A DNA stretch of 64,000 bases from Winslowiella iniecta (GTDB taxonomy: Bacteria; Pseudomonadota; Gammaproteobacteria; Enterobacterales; Enterobacteriaceae). A program made the translations under genes and the position numbers. The stretch is from assembly GCF_001267535.1 (NCBI RefSeq), contig NZ_JRXE01000032.1, forward strand, positions 1-64,000. The letters are read 5' to 3'. Below, one piece after another: positions 7,842 to 17,207 of the stretch (the first letter of the stretch is position 1; each line of letters begins with the position of its first letter). The notes beneath the pieces are model-generated. The model searched no databases. It was not told the origin of the DNA and worked only from the letters and a program-made list of their open reading frames with translations.

Positions 7842-8747
7842 TTAGTTCAGGTAGTCAATTTCCGCAGGCGTGTGGTTAGGCACAGCGTCTTTTAACCAGT
7901 CATAAAGCAGACCGATATTATTTCTGTGCGGCGTTCCTTTTGTCCAGACAAGCCAATAACTGTCACCGGTTGCTACAGCCTCGTTAAATGGCAGAGCCAA
8001 CAGGCCGCTTTTAATTGCTTCCTTGCTTAGCAGTAAATCACCGACAGAAATACCATGGCCGCTTATCGCCGCCTGATTCCCTTGCTCCAGCGTGTCGAAA
8101 ACCTTACCCCGGGCGATATTGAGATCACCAAATTTTCCCGTTCGTTTAAGCCATCTTCGCCAGTCACGGCGATCAGGTGAGGGATGAATAAGCTCACAGC
8201 TGAAAATGTCTTTTTGCGCCTCTTCTACCAGCGCCGGTGTACAGACCGGAACAAGCCATTCATTAAACAGCAGGCGACTTTCGGTCCCCGGTCCGAACTG
8301 ACCATTTCCCAGCAAAATGGCACAGTCATAAGGTTCTCGGCTGAAATCAACCGTATCGGTATCCATCCAGACGCTGGAAATCTCAATTTGAGGCGTTGAG
8401 TATTGCTCACGAAATGCATTTAGCACATCGAGTAGCCAGCGCATGGTCAGGGTCGACGGCGCTTTCAAACGAAGCTCGCGGCTATTACCGCGAAAGGCAT
8501 AACAGGCTCTTTCCAGGAACTGGAAGCCTTCAGTTAGCTGTTCTGCCAGTACGCGACCTGCATCCGTCACATCGACACGGGGTCCGTTACGCCGAAAGAG
8601 ATCGCATTGAAACCATGCTTCCAGCGTTCGGATATGCCGGCTGACAGCGCCGGGGGTTACATTCAGTAAGGCAGCAGCTTTACTGAAAGAGCCAAGACGG
8701 GCAGCAGCTTCAAAAGCACGCAGCGCATAAAGTGGTGGCAGTGTCAT
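7842..8747 (-). CDS. LysR-family regulator, GcvA-like subgroup
   Basis: The 301-residue product begins with the GcvA-type signature LPPLYALRAFEAAARLGSF and has its HTH at ~20-40 (AAALLNVTPGAVSRHIRTLE), followed by a substrate-binding domain (~90-290). It is divergent from a LysE/RhtB exporter with a 244-bp shared region. A perfect 17-bp palindrome (TGTGAGTTTAACTCACA) lies 14 bp upstream of its start, consistent with autoregulation and control of the exporter. The natural ligand may be an amino acid or related compound exported by the neighbour; this is inferred from context. Confidence 0.88.
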   Translation of the reverse strand: MTLPPLYALRAFEAAARLGSFSKAAALLNVTPGAVSRHIRTLEAWFQCDLFRRNGPRVDVTDAGRVLAEQLTEGFQFLERACYAFRGNSRELRLKAPSTLTMRWLLDVLNAFREQYSTPQIEISSVWMDTDTVDFSREPYDCAILLGNGQFGPGTESRLLFNEWLVPVCTPALVEEAQKDIFSCELIHPSPDRRDWRRWLKRTGKFGDLNIARGKVFDTLEQGNQAAISGHGISVGDLLLSKEAIKSGLLALPFNEAVATGDSYWLVWTKGTPHRNNIGLLYDWLKDAVPNHTPAEIDYLN

Positions 8748-8760
8748 GGCAATTATTCAT

Positions 8761-8777
8761 TGTGAGTTTAACTCACA
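8761..8777. promoter_or_regulatory. Putative operator of the GcvA-like LysR regulator
   Basis: TGTGAGTTTAACTCACA is perfectly palindromic around its central T and lies 14 bp upstream of the LysR start codon. Its arms contain the GTGAG/CTCAC halves often seen at GcvA-type LysR operators. It looks like a CRP site at first glance, but the half-sites are separated by 7 instead of 6 bases. Confidence 0.55.
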
Positions 8778-8991
8778 TTAAATAGCAGTTTTTTCCATTT
8801 TTCAACGCTCCGTTGTGGCTGAATAATACAGCTCATCAAAAGGGTGCTGATAAGGAAATGAGATGATAAATGGACGACTTAATGACGGGGAAGATCTTGC
8901 CATATTACTGAGGGACTGCGGAGGCCGGGGAACCCGGCGCGGCTGACTTTGGTCGCTGCCCACGTCACATCCATACAGAGAAAAACAAGCC

Positions 8992-9627
8992 ATGAACTTG
9001 ACTTTACTGGGGGCATATTTCCTGGCGGTTCTGCTGCTGCTGTTGACTCCTGGGCCGGTGATTGCGCTGGTTACAGGAACTGCAGCCCGGTACGGCAGCC
9101 GAAAAGCTTTTGCGACGGTAGCAGGCACTAACGTCGCATCTCTGGTTCTCATCGCGTTTGCCGCCCTGATGCTGGCGGGCATTTTGTCACTTTCGCCGCT
9201 TGTTCTTTATCTGGTGGGGATAGCCGGTTCGCTATTTATAGGCTGGAGTGCCTTTACCAGTCTTCAGGGAGCGCGCGGATCAGAAGAAGTTGAAGTTAAC
9301 GATAAAAGGGGAGTGAGCAACCGTAGCGGCTTCATAAGAGGTTTCATCACCGGTATTTCAAATCCGAAAGACATTCTTTTTTTCGTCTCTTTTTTCCCAC
9401 AGTTTATTACGGTGACCCGAGATTTTACGGTCAGTATCATGACGCTCTCGTTCGTCTGGATGGTTTTCGATTTTACCGTGCTGTCGCTTTATATCCTGAT
9501 GGTAAAACGCTGGGTTCCGGAGCGGCATGGCAGACGCATAGAAATCGTGTCGGCAGTATTTCTGCTTGCGATATCGCTTTGCAGTATCTTATATAACGTA
9601 AGTGAAATTGTTCTGCGGTATATCTGA
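8992..9627 (+). CDS. LysE/RhtB family amino-acid exporter
   Basis: The 211-residue protein is the usual RhtB length and has six hydrophobic segments. The family signature near the first helix is present (LLLLTPGPVIALVTGTAARYG, i.e. TPGP followed by G...YG at residues ~18-35), as is the GFITGISNPKDILFFVSFFPQF loop (~112-133; NPK followed by FF..F.PQF). Such inner-membrane proteins export amino acids or derivatives using the proton gradient. It is divergent from a GcvA-like LysR gene, the typical regulator-exporter pair. Substrate cannot be read from the sequence. Confidence 0.9.
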   Translation: MNLTLLGAYFLAVLLLLLTPGPVIALVTGTAARYGSRKAFATVAGTNVASLVLIAFAALMLAGILSLSPLVLYLVGIAGSLFIGWSAFTSLQGARGSEEVEVNDKRGVSNRSGFIRGFITGISNPKDILFFVSFFPQFITVTRDFTVSIMTLSFVWMVFDFTVLSLYILMVKRWVPERHGRRIEIVSAVFLLAISLCSILYNVSEIVLRYI

Positions 9628-10149
9628 CATAACAAATGAAAAAGGGATGGCTTTATATAGGCATTCAACTGGACGGACGTGTGAAAATTGCCTGGGCTAA
9701 CGGTTCCAGAATGATTCTGGCTGCTAACTCACTGGCGGGAAGCAAACAGCTTTGGCCAGCTGATAACCATAATTAAAGGAGAAAATGCAGTGTCTCATTA
9801 ACTTGTCGAACTCTCTACTACCTACGCTACAAGGAAGGCACTGCCTGCCAGACGGCGTCGGGCGTTTCTGGAAGACATAAGAAAGCTATGGGCAAGTTAT
9901 CCGGCACGGGAGTCGAAATTCTCACGTTTATCGAGACCCAACCTGACATCGACCATCACACTGATCATCGTCTCATGGGGGGGGTGGCGCTTTCGTAATG
10001 TCCGGACTCGTGATCCATTGCTTGCTGGTATAAAGCCAGTGGAGGGTACGCGTATTTTGATCATGTGAACGCCACAGAGCCGGATGGTGACTTTGCCCAA
10101 CATATTGATATACTGTAAAAAATACAATTATGATATTATAAGGAACACA
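9628..10149. other. Gap without a supported gene
   Basis: A 46-codon ORF (9636-9776, beginning MKKGWLYIGIQLDGRVK) and a 31-codon ORF preceded by GGAGAAA (9787-9882) occur, but neither is recognisable. A longer open stretch without a start codon runs through ~9840-10068. The region may hold decayed gene remnants. The last bases carry the AAGGAACACA ribosome site of the lipoprotein gene. Confidence 0.4.
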
Positions 10150-10539
10150 ATGAAAAAGATTCTTGTTGGTTGCATGGTATTACTTTCTGCTTCCTGTGCA
10201 GATTTTCAGAAGACAGTTGGGGATCAGATGAAAGCAGTAAATGCTGCGCTGAATACTAAAAGCACCAGCACCCCGCAAACCATGGCTTCTGCAAAACAGA
10301 ATGGTACAATCACCAACCAGCAGTGTAAGGATAGTGTGGGCAAGACCAAAGCCTATTTCGAGCAGCTCATTGGTTTCAAACTTGATGCATCCAATTCCTC
10401 TGGCTACACCTCCTTCTCAGAGACCTACAATCTTAGAATATCAGATCGTAAAGATCGCCTGGGCGGCAACTTCGCAATCTGTATTCTGTCAATCGATCCA
10501 CAAACCAGTAAAGTGACCATGTTCTCAATGCCTACTTAA
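10150..10539 (+). CDS. Small putative lipoprotein of unknown function
   Basis: The 129-residue protein starts at 10150, where AAGGAACACA provides a ribosome site; an in-frame ATG at 10084 would place the signal sequence internally. Residues 1-16 (MKKILVGCMVLLSASC) form a short lipoprotein signal with LSASC as the lipobox, so Cys16 would be lipidated and the protein anchored in the periplasm. The mature part is polar, begins with an amphipathic helix, has a Ser/Thr/Pro-rich linker (~45-60) and a C-terminal region with two further cysteines. I do not recognise the family. A small frameshifted membrane-protein gene follows at 13 bp. Confidence 0.6.
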   Translation: MKKILVGCMVLLSASCADFQKTVGDQMKAVNAALNTKSTSTPQTMASAKQNGTITNQQCKDSVGKTKAYFEQLIGFKLDASNSSGYTSFSETYNLRISDRKDRLGGNFAICILSIDPQTSKVTMFSMPT

Positions 10540-10552
10540 TGAGGCAGGAGTC

Positions 10553-10850
10553 ATGATTTGCGGGGCCATACTCTGGCTCCGTCCTGGCAATATCGTCAGC
10601 ATCCAGTGCAACCTGAGTTCACCGGACGCTGACGATATTGCTAAGGAGAAAACAAAATATGTCCGTTTTTTGATAATCGGTATCCCCATAATATACGTGG
10701 CTATAACTATGTTTTATCTGGCTCGCGTTAAAAAGAGAAAACTTCCTTATTTCCGGTTTTGTACTTCTGGCAGCAGGTTTCGTTAATCTGCTAATTGGCC
10801 TGACGGAAGGCAGAAGCCGGCAATTCTGTAAGCAACTTTTAAAGTTCTGA
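10553..10850 (+). pseudogene. Frameshifted small membrane-protein gene
   Basis: A 77-codon ORF begins at 10553 behind GGCAGGAG. It has one transmembrane segment (RFLIIGIPIIYVAITMFYLA) and then a basic stretch coded by an A-rich run (GTTAAAAAGAGAAAAC, ~10727-10742), after which it loses membrane character. Removing one A from that run restores a frame that continues with KRENFLISGFVLLAAGFVNL, a second good transmembrane helix, to a TGA at 10848-10850. The parsimonious reading is a ~98-residue, two-helix protein broken by a one-base insertion, or a sequencing error in the A tract. Family unknown. Confidence 0.5.
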
Positions 10851-11135
10851 AGCTTAATATCTCAGGCAGGAAGAATATTGGGCTAATCGACAATATGCGG
10901 CCTTTATCGCGTTAATTCTGAACCGTCGTAATCAGGTGTCATGTCGGCTCCTCGCTCCTGGCAGACTGTCAAACTAAGCAACGACTAACCAAACACATTG
11001 CGGTTTTCACCGGGCATTTGTACCTCTTAACTCCAATCGATCCGTCGCCGCAGGATAGCCGCTAAAACAATCCTTTCGAGGGGTATTCCCCAGCCACATG
11101 GCTATCCATGCTGCCGGGGATCTGCGTAATTTAAT
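10851..11135. other. Gap without a supported gene
   Basis: I see no gene, clear terminator or repeat here. It separates the plus-strand small genes from the 3' end of the giant minus-strand effector gene. Confidence 0.4.
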
Positions 11136-14100
11136 TTACCCTGAGATCACTTTGGCTTGCCCAACGGGTAATTCCCCCCAGTTGAGTCCGGCATATTTCC
11201 CCATAAAGAAGACCTCCTTCTCTTTTGCCGCATTCAACAGCTGGAATAAGGCTAACCCCAGGATATTTTTATTGATAATGCCATGTTTAAGTGCATAGCC
11301 ACCATAAGTTTTAATCACATCCGGTGTCGTCATGAATAAGGGCTTTTGATCGCCTTTAACTTTAATTTTTACCAATGTTAACTGGTTTTTTTTGTTACTT
11401 CTAAAACTGGAAGATACACTGCGGCTGCCACTCATAGAAAGTGCTCTGCCTTCGGTTCCGGCAGTCGCGGTATGGACGAAAATGGCCTGTAGATATTTAT
11501 TAAACTCATGATCGGCACCGCCAGGAATATTTTTACTGATTTCAGGGATTTCAAAGTTAGCAAATTTCGGGTTTTCTTTAAGCTTTTCAATGGGGGAGTT
11601 ATTGCGTAACACGCCAAGTTTAGTGATTTCATCACGTGTACTATGGTGCGCACGGAAAAGCGTTGAACCTACTGTATATTTTTTAAATTTATCAATATCA
11701 TTGTAGTTAAGGATTTTGACTTCATCCATCATCCATACAATTCTTTGCTGAGGTGACCGGATATACTCTTTAAGTACCTGTACCTGATTATTCAGTTCTT
11801 TCTCGTCGGGTGAGCCGGTTATTTTTTGGCTGCTACAGGCTTTGCTGTTACCCCCGCCGCGTTTAATCAGACAGTGAGTTAAGTCCAGTTGTGCATTGCT
11901 GTCGATTTCCAGCTCAAGCGGTCTTAATTTCCTCACTCTATTTGCCTCAATGGCGTTATCAATCCCCCGAAGAGAGTCCCCTATCGTTACTCTGAACTGG
12001 GTTCTCATCTCCTGAGTCTTAACACCGTCGAGAGGGTCAATTTCAAGATGTGTCTCTCCCTGATGTGTAACAATTTTCCTTGGGTTAATCTCCGCACGAT
12101 CAAAATTAATGATGTTAAACTGATTAGTCTTTGGGTCGAAGAGAATATTTCCGGCATTAATATCCTGGTGCAGGATACCCTTTGCTTTTAATTTTTTTAT
12201 CGATTGCTCAACAATTTCTTCGATGCCTTTTGCATTGATGGCCTCTTTTAGCGCAGTGAGATTTTCAGCATCGCCGGTCTTTAACAGGGACTCAATTGAT
12301 TCACCGGGAATTTTTCTCATTTTCACTTCAACTGTGCGTTCAAGTGCATTGATGCCTTGACGAGTCATTACAGTTGCAGCACCATCACCATAGAGAAGAT
12401 TAAGCGCCCGGGCATTAGTTTTTGCTTCTTTCAATACGCCATTATCAGAGGCAGCTTTAAAGGAGAACTGATCGTTACCGATATCCGCGAGCGGAGCATC
12501 CTTTAACTCTTTTTTATACACTTTTACCAGCGTATTCTCATCAATCTTGTACACGTCAGCCGACTTTCCGCTAACAATGATATTTTCTGGCTTTTTAAAA
12601 CTACCCTCAAGGAATATATCATCGATGCTCTTTACATTATCTGAGGGTGATTTTCCGGCGAGTTTTGCAACGTTATCCAGTTTATGCAGCTTATACAATG
12701 CCGCTGCTTTTACTGCCGCCAAAGGAATTAATTCGCCCACAGTGGAGAAAGCAAACTCGACCAACGCTTCCGTTAATAACTCTTTACGTTCTTCATTTGT
12801 TTTCGCCATTGGGTAGCTTATTGCCAGGCTGGCTGCTGTCAATGCACCTTCGACTGCCAGCATCGCCATGACCCCAGCCAGGCTGCCCGGTACCATAAAT
12901 GACAGGGGGATTGTCAGTATACTGAGCATCCTGATATAGGCCAGCCGGTCCTCGGCGGTGGTTTCTGCTTTGGTTTTAAGCAGTGTATCGACATTTGACC
13001 GCATGGTATCGCTAAAACGTTTAACCAGCTCGTCCTGATAATCCGTTGATGAGGTATATTGAACCTGTGCAATATTATAATGCTGCAGACCTGGCTTGAT
13101 GGGGATGTATTCATCAAATGCAGTCTTTAATTTATCACTGCTCACGGTTCTGGAGGACAGATGTGATAATAAAAACGTCTGTTTCTCTTTATCTTTAATA
13201 ACTCCGAGGTTGGGAAGGATAACGCAGTTTTGCGGTGTAGTGGAGATTAACAGGTACTGCTTTTTGTCCGGATCGCTGCTTTCCCCTTGCAGGGCAATAA
13301 TATTGGAAAGTGGCTGCTCTCTTATGGTTAACAGCAGGGGTTTGACGCTACCGTCTCCCTTTAAGAACCCATTAATCGACTTAGTAAAATTCTCTTTTAC
13401 CGCGACTGGTAGTTTTTTATACTCATCTGTTTTCAGATAGGCTCTGAGATTCATTTTTAGGGTGAGGTCTTGATATTTTTTTAGCGCTTCTTTATTCGCT
13501 GATACGGAGTTTATCTGCTCCGCTCTGTTCAAATAGTCGCTTTGCAGGCTATCCGGGAATTTTCTGAGCTCATCAATACCTTGCTTATTTTCAACGGATA
13601 ACCCCCTTAACTCCGGTCGCTTATCCATGGCTCCACAAGCAATCTCCCTGAGTGGAACGTCGTAATGGTAGATCGTCTGATCCCTTACATCTTTTTTTTC
13701 TAACCTGACGGTATCCGTTCCATTTTTATTTTCGAATCCGGGAATACTCTTTATTTTGTCATCTATATCCTTGTTGATATTCCCGATATAATCAAATTCT
13801 TTGATAAAGGATTTTAAATTTTCAATATTCTCATCTATAATCAGACCTGCTTTGGCAATGTCTTCTTTTAGTATAAGTTCCGGATTATTAGCGAACTTGT
13901 TAATTTCTGCCGAGATATACTCATCCATCCCCTTAGCTAAAACATCAGTGACCACCTGCTGGTGCTTATCGGTAAACCATATATGATAATCCATCGACAT
14001 AGCACCAAAGTATGCTGTGGGATAAGATTTATCCTTAACACTGGCATAATCACCACTCCTTACTTTTTCGTACTCCTCTTTATAAGAGTCTATCCTGAGT

Positions 14101-16121
14101 TCCGCAAGATGCTTCATTTTATCTTTAAGCGTTAGCGAGAGTTCCTCGATAAAATTATTATCATGATACTTACTCAGCTGCGTATCTATACTCCTGTTTA
14201 TGACAGTATTTAATTCATTTTCTATTTTAGTCAACATCGGTGGTGTGTCACTGAGTAACAACTTCACGTTGTCTTCTATTTTTCCCAGTGGTGTTATCTG
14301 TTCAACCATCTGCTCACCATTGAGCACTTTCTCTGTCAGCCGTGACAAGAATTTATGGGTAATCCGATTATCCACTTTCTCCGTGTCCTGATCACTCTCG
14401 CTGGCTTCCGACTGATTTATTTCCTGTTTTATCTGGTTATAAGTCGGCTGAAACGAGTGATAGTCTTTAACCCGCAACAGATCCTTTAATTCATCGACAT
14501 ACTCATTCAGTAGCATATCTTTAAAGATATATGAAATGAGCTGACCATCACCCAATTTAATCATTGCCTGATAGATAGCTCTTTGAATCAGTGCTTCTAC
14601 ATTTTTTTGCTGTTTAGCACTGAGCGTTTTTAATGAATCAAGTCGATCAATGGCAGCGTTTTCTGGCTCTATTGGCCGGGCATCCGCTGTCGCCAGCACA
14701 CCCAGTATACCTCCTGCAAGTCCGCCCCCCGGGCCTGCAATGGCCAAACCCGCCGCCGCAGCAGCCACTGTGACGCCTAAATCGCCCATTGAAGTGGCAG
14801 GTTGGTTGGGTTGCGGCGGTTGACTGATGTTCAGCAAACTGGCGGGTTGTGGACCGGCTGATACATTGGGCGAGGGTATCGCCTCAGGTGGCTGGGTGCG
14901 GGTTCCCCCTCTGACAGCCATGTCTTCGCCTTTTGCCGCGTCCAGTTTGGGAAACTTTGCGACTGAAGCGTCGGTTATTTGCCGTGGTCCGGAATAACTC
15001 TGGTCTTTCCTGAGTTTCTCCGGGAGACTGGCCACCTGATCCAGCATCTGGCGCACTCTGCTGGCGGCATCAAGTAGGTTAGTGACAGTATTGGCTACAG
15101 GCGGCTGCTGCACCAGGCCGCGCACTGCGTGACTCGCCAGATAAAGGCAACCGGCGGCAGTAATCGCATTACTTATCCAGTCGAGCGTCCCTTTCGATAT
15201 GCCGGCAGCCCCCACCAGCTCGTTCCACTGATGGGCGAAATCCCGCATTACCTCGGGTAACGCACCGCCGGTATAACTCAGTACACTGCTGAATAATCCG
15301 GGAAGGTGGCTGGTCATCCGCAATGCGATGGCGGCGTAGCTCTGCCCGTGTAGTATGCCTGAAATAGCCTCGGTGACCGTACTGCCCAGATGATTGAGAA
15401 AATCACCTGGCGAGCCATTTTGTCCCATAAACTGCCATAATTGTGACATCAGTATTGAGCTGCTGAAAGTTTTCAGCAGGGTATTAATTTCGTCACTATC
15501 TCGGTTCTGACTGACGGCAAGGGTGCCGGCCCCCTGCATTACGCTAAACTGTATCAGTGACGAAAAGGCCGGCTGTACCGTTGCGGGCATGACATTACTG
15601 GTGAGATTGCCGACCAGTCTGGCGGCATTTGATACCGCTCCGGCGGCATTTTGCAGCAGTTGGTCGTGGGCAAAACGCCACATGCCCTCGAGGCCGGGTT
15701 CAGAAGGCTCCGGTACACTAAACTGTTCCGGGCAACTCTCAAGCTTAGCCAGAATTTGGCTAAGGAATTGATCAATCTGTAATTCGGTCGCCTGACGGCC
15801 AGATTCTGGTGTCAGCATGCCGCGCAGAAATTCATCACGACCATAATATTCAGGGATAATGCTTTCAGCCAGATCCGCGTTTAGTGTCAGGACGCTCTCT
15901 TTACCCAGTGCCAGCGCAATATCCTTCACCAGTTTGCACGTTACATCCTGCCACTCCTCGTCGATTTCAATTCGATCGTACTGGACATTAAGTTGTTCAA
16001 AATCCACCAGGTTGAGGTTGGATGTGGCCTTGTCGGAAGCATTTTCCGATGGAGAAGGTATTTGTATATTGGGTGAATCAGACGACCCTGAAGGAACACG
16101 ATTTAATTCTGAACGTATCAT
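11136..16121 (-). CDS. 1661-residue putative T3SS effector with kinase-like and ADP-ribosyltransferase-like domains
   Basis: N-terminus (1-40) is Ser/Pro/Asn-rich, polar and uncleaved, like a T3SS export signal. Residues ~150-480 are helical with a Pro-rich linker and a Gly/Ala hydrophobic stretch (~448-476). Residues ~925-1145 form a module shared with the two giant proteins at 33755-49415, including DKEKQTFLLSHL (977-988) and a hydrophobic hairpin (~1064-1103). Residues ~1175-1345 look like a protein kinase: GKSADVYKI glycine loop, candidate Lys1200 (LVKVYK), HQDINAGN catalytic loop (Asp1320, Asn1325) and NFD (1339-1341) in place of DFG. Residues ~1455-1661 look like an R-S-E ADP-ribosyltransferase: Arg1490 (TLFRAHHS), LSMS (1561-1564) and EKE (1634-1636, EKEVFF). 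AGGGG precedes the start. Delivery by the T3SS is inferred from context; the enzymatic calls rest on motifs only. Confidence 0.7.
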   Translation of the reverse strand: MIRSELNRVPSGSSDSPNIQIPSPSENASDKATSNLNLVDFEQLNVQYDRIEIDEEWQDVTCKLVKDIALALGKESVLTLNADLAESIIPEYYGRDEFLRGMLTPESGRQATELQIDQFLSQILAKLESCPEQFSVPEPSEPGLEGMWRFAHDQLLQNAAGAVSNAARLVGNLTSNVMPATVQPAFSSLIQFSVMQGAGTLAVSQNRDSDEINTLLKTFSSSILMSQLWQFMGQNGSPGDFLNHLGSTVTEAISGILHGQSYAAIALRMTSHLPGLFSSVLSYTGGALPEVMRDFAHQWNELVGAAGISKGTLDWISNAITAAGCLYLASHAVRGLVQQPPVANTVTNLLDAASRVRQMLDQVASLPEKLRKDQSYSGPRQITDASVAKFPKLDAAKGEDMAVRGGTRTQPPEAIPSPNVSAGPQPASLLNISQPPQPNQPATSMGDLGVTVAAAAAGLAIAGPGGGLAGGILGVLATADARPIEPENAAIDRLDSLKTLSAKQQKNVEALIQRAIYQAMIKLGDGQLISYIFKDMLLNEYVDELKDLLRVKDYHSFQPTYNQIKQEINQSEASESDQDTEKVDNRITHKFLSRLTEKVLNGEQMVEQITPLGKIEDNVKLLLSDTPPMLTKIENELNTVINRSIDTQLSKYHDNNFIEELSLTLKDKMKHLAELRIDSYKEEYEKVRSGDYASVKDKSYPTAYFGAMSMDYHIWFTDKHQQVVTDVLAKGMDEYISAEINKFANNPELILKEDIAKAGLIIDENIENLKSFIKEFDYIGNINKDIDDKIKSIPGFENKNGTDTVRLEKKDVRDQTIYHYDVPLREIACGAMDKRPELRGLSVENKQGIDELRKFPDSLQSDYLNRAEQINSVSANKEALKKYQDLTLKMNLRAYLKTDEYKKLPVAVKENFTKSINGFLKGDGSVKPLLLTIREQPLSNIIALQGESSDPDKKQYLLISTTPQNCVILPNLGVIKDKEKQTFLLSHLSSRTVSSDKLKTAFDEYIPIKPGLQHYNIAQVQYTSSTDYQDELVKRFSDTMRSNVDTLLKTKAETTAEDRLAYIRMLSILTIPLSFMVPGSLAGVMAMLAVEGALTAASLAISYPMAKTNEERKELLTEALVEFAFSTVGELIPLAAVKAAALYKLHKLDNVAKLAGKSPSDNVKSIDDIFLEGSFKKPENIIVSGKSADVYKIDENTLVKVYKKELKDAPLADIGNDQFSFKAASDNGVLKEAKTNARALNLLYGDGAATVMTRQGINALERTVEVKMRKIPGESIESLLKTGDAENLTALKEAINAKGIEEIVEQSIKKLKAKGILHQDINAGNILFDPKTNQFNIINFDRAEINPRKIVTHQGETHLEIDPLDGVKTQEMRTQFRVTIGDSLRGIDNAIEANRVRKLRPLELEIDSNAQLDLTHCLIKRGGGNSKACSSQKITGSPDEKELNNQVQVLKEYIRSPQQRIVWMMDEVKILNYNDIDKFKKYTVGSTLFRAHHSTRDEITKLGVLRNNSPIEKLKENPKFANFEIPEISKNIPGGADHEFNKYLQAIFVHTATAGTEGRALSMSGSRSVSSSFRSNKKNQLTLVKIKVKGDQKPLFMTTPDVIKTYGGYALKHGIINKNILGLALFQLLNAAKEKEVFFMGKYAGLNWGELPVGQAKVISG

Positions 16122-16319
16122 GACATTGCCCCTGGCAAATGAACTTAAGATAAATAGTTAATTTGCCAGAGGAAGATTTGAATGTTTTTGGAAATGTACA
16201 CCTTTCTTTTGAATTCAGAATTAAATAAAAATCCTTTATGAAAAGATAATTTTATGGATGGTTATGTTTAAGTTATTCATGGTTTAATATCCGAAATTAA
16301 TTGATATTAAAGCGTTTAT

Positions 16320-16345
16320 TTCAGGCCTTAATTATAAGGCCTGAA
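16320..16345. other. Palindrome overlapping the lytic transglycosylase stop codon
   Basis: TTCAGGCCTTA / TAAGGCCTGAA, 11-bp perfect arms with a 4-nt loop, contains the TAA of the minus-strand gene. No U-tract follows on the minus strand, so it is at best a weak terminator of the export operon. The AT-rich stretch 16140-16319 between it and the effector gene start holds no gene and is the likely effector promoter region. Confidence 0.5.
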
Positions 16346-17207
16346 TTGGCTCTTGTGAGCTTTGCTGCCGGGTGGTCGCTGCACTTGGCGTAGAGAGCAA
16401 TAATCCCAGAAGTTTTGACGCTAACGCATGACCATTGATGGCAACTTTCTCCACTGGCTTTTCCTCGACCGTTTCAGAGCGCATAGCATACTGTTTCCCT
16501 GCCGGAAGCGACTGATATTGCGGCTGAATTTGCTTGTAATGGGCCATCACTTTTTCGACATATTGCTGTGTTTCGCGATAAGGCGGAACCGTTCTGCCGT
16601 AGCGCTTTACCGCACCTTCACCCGCATTATAGCCCGCCAGTGCCAGCGTCAGATCATTATCGAAGTGCTTGATTAACCACTGCATATAACTGGCTCCTGC
16701 GCGCAGGTTATGCTGCGGATCCAGCAAATCGGTATAACCAAAGCGCTCACCGGTCGCGGGCATCACCTGCATCAAGCCGCGCGCGCCTTTCGGCGAAACG
16801 GCTTCATGCTGATAATTGGATTCAACACGGATCATCGCGTGCAGCAGATCGGCATCGAGGCCAAATTCTGTCGACACCTGCTCGACCAGTGGATGAAAGC
16901 GTTCCCTGTCTTTGTGCTGATCGAAAGTTGTCGCAGGCGCGTCAGGCAATCCGGTTGTTTTTTCAGCCACCGATGGGGCGGACACTTTTTCAGGCACCGT
17001 TGCCGGTAGCGGGCTGGCGTTGTTCTCCCCACGTGTCCAGGAGAGTGGCTCAACCGGCTGCTCGACAAAGTTTTCAGGCATATCAAGCGCGGTTATAGAG
17101 TGGGAAGCGTCAGCCTTCAGTGGGGGTTCATCCGCCGAAGAGTGTTGTAAAGAACAGCCGCTTAACCCAGCGCATAATAATAATATCAATATATTTTTAG
17201 CTTTCAT
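16332..17207 (-). CDS. Lytic transglycosylase lipoprotein (SLT domain)
   Basis: The product is 291 residues from the ATG at 17207. It begins with a lipoprotein signal (LILLLCAGLSGC, lipobox LSGC with Cys18). After a Pro/Thr-rich linker (~20-100) the SLT goslin domain spans ~110-220: the catalytic Glu in RVESNYQHEAVSPKGARGLM (written ESNY...GLMQVMPAT), then the LAGYNAGEGAV motif. The enzyme cleaves peptidoglycan in the periplasm. It is the last gene of the export operon and overlaps the sctU stop by 11 bp, so it is probably the T3SS-dedicated hydrolase that opens the wall for machine assembly, the role of VirB1/IpgF/EtgA-type enzymes. The C-terminal ~70 residues are unrelated to the SLT fold. 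Confidence 0.88.
   Translation of the reverse strand: MKAKNILILLLCAGLSGCSLQHSSADEPPLKADASHSITALDMPENFVEQPVEPLSWTRGENNASPLPATVPEKVSAPSVAEKTTGLPDAPATTFDQHKDRERFHPLVEQVSTEFGLDADLLHAMIRVESNYQHEAVSPKGARGLMQVMPATGERFGYTDLLDPQHNLRAGASYMQWLIKHFDNDLTLALAGYNAGEGAVKRYGRTVPPYRETQQYVEKVMAHYKQIQPQYQSLPAGKQYAMRSETVEEKPVEKVAINGHALASKLLGLLLSTPSAATTRQQSSQEPIQAL

Noticed and set aside
8761-8777. TGTGAGTTTAACTCACA read as a CRP site
   Set aside because: Half-sites are 7 bases apart instead of 6; a LysR operator is more likely from position and symmetry.
9897-10127. 76-codon minus-strand ORF in the gap before the lipoprotein gene
   Set aside because: No recognisable product and no ribosome site.
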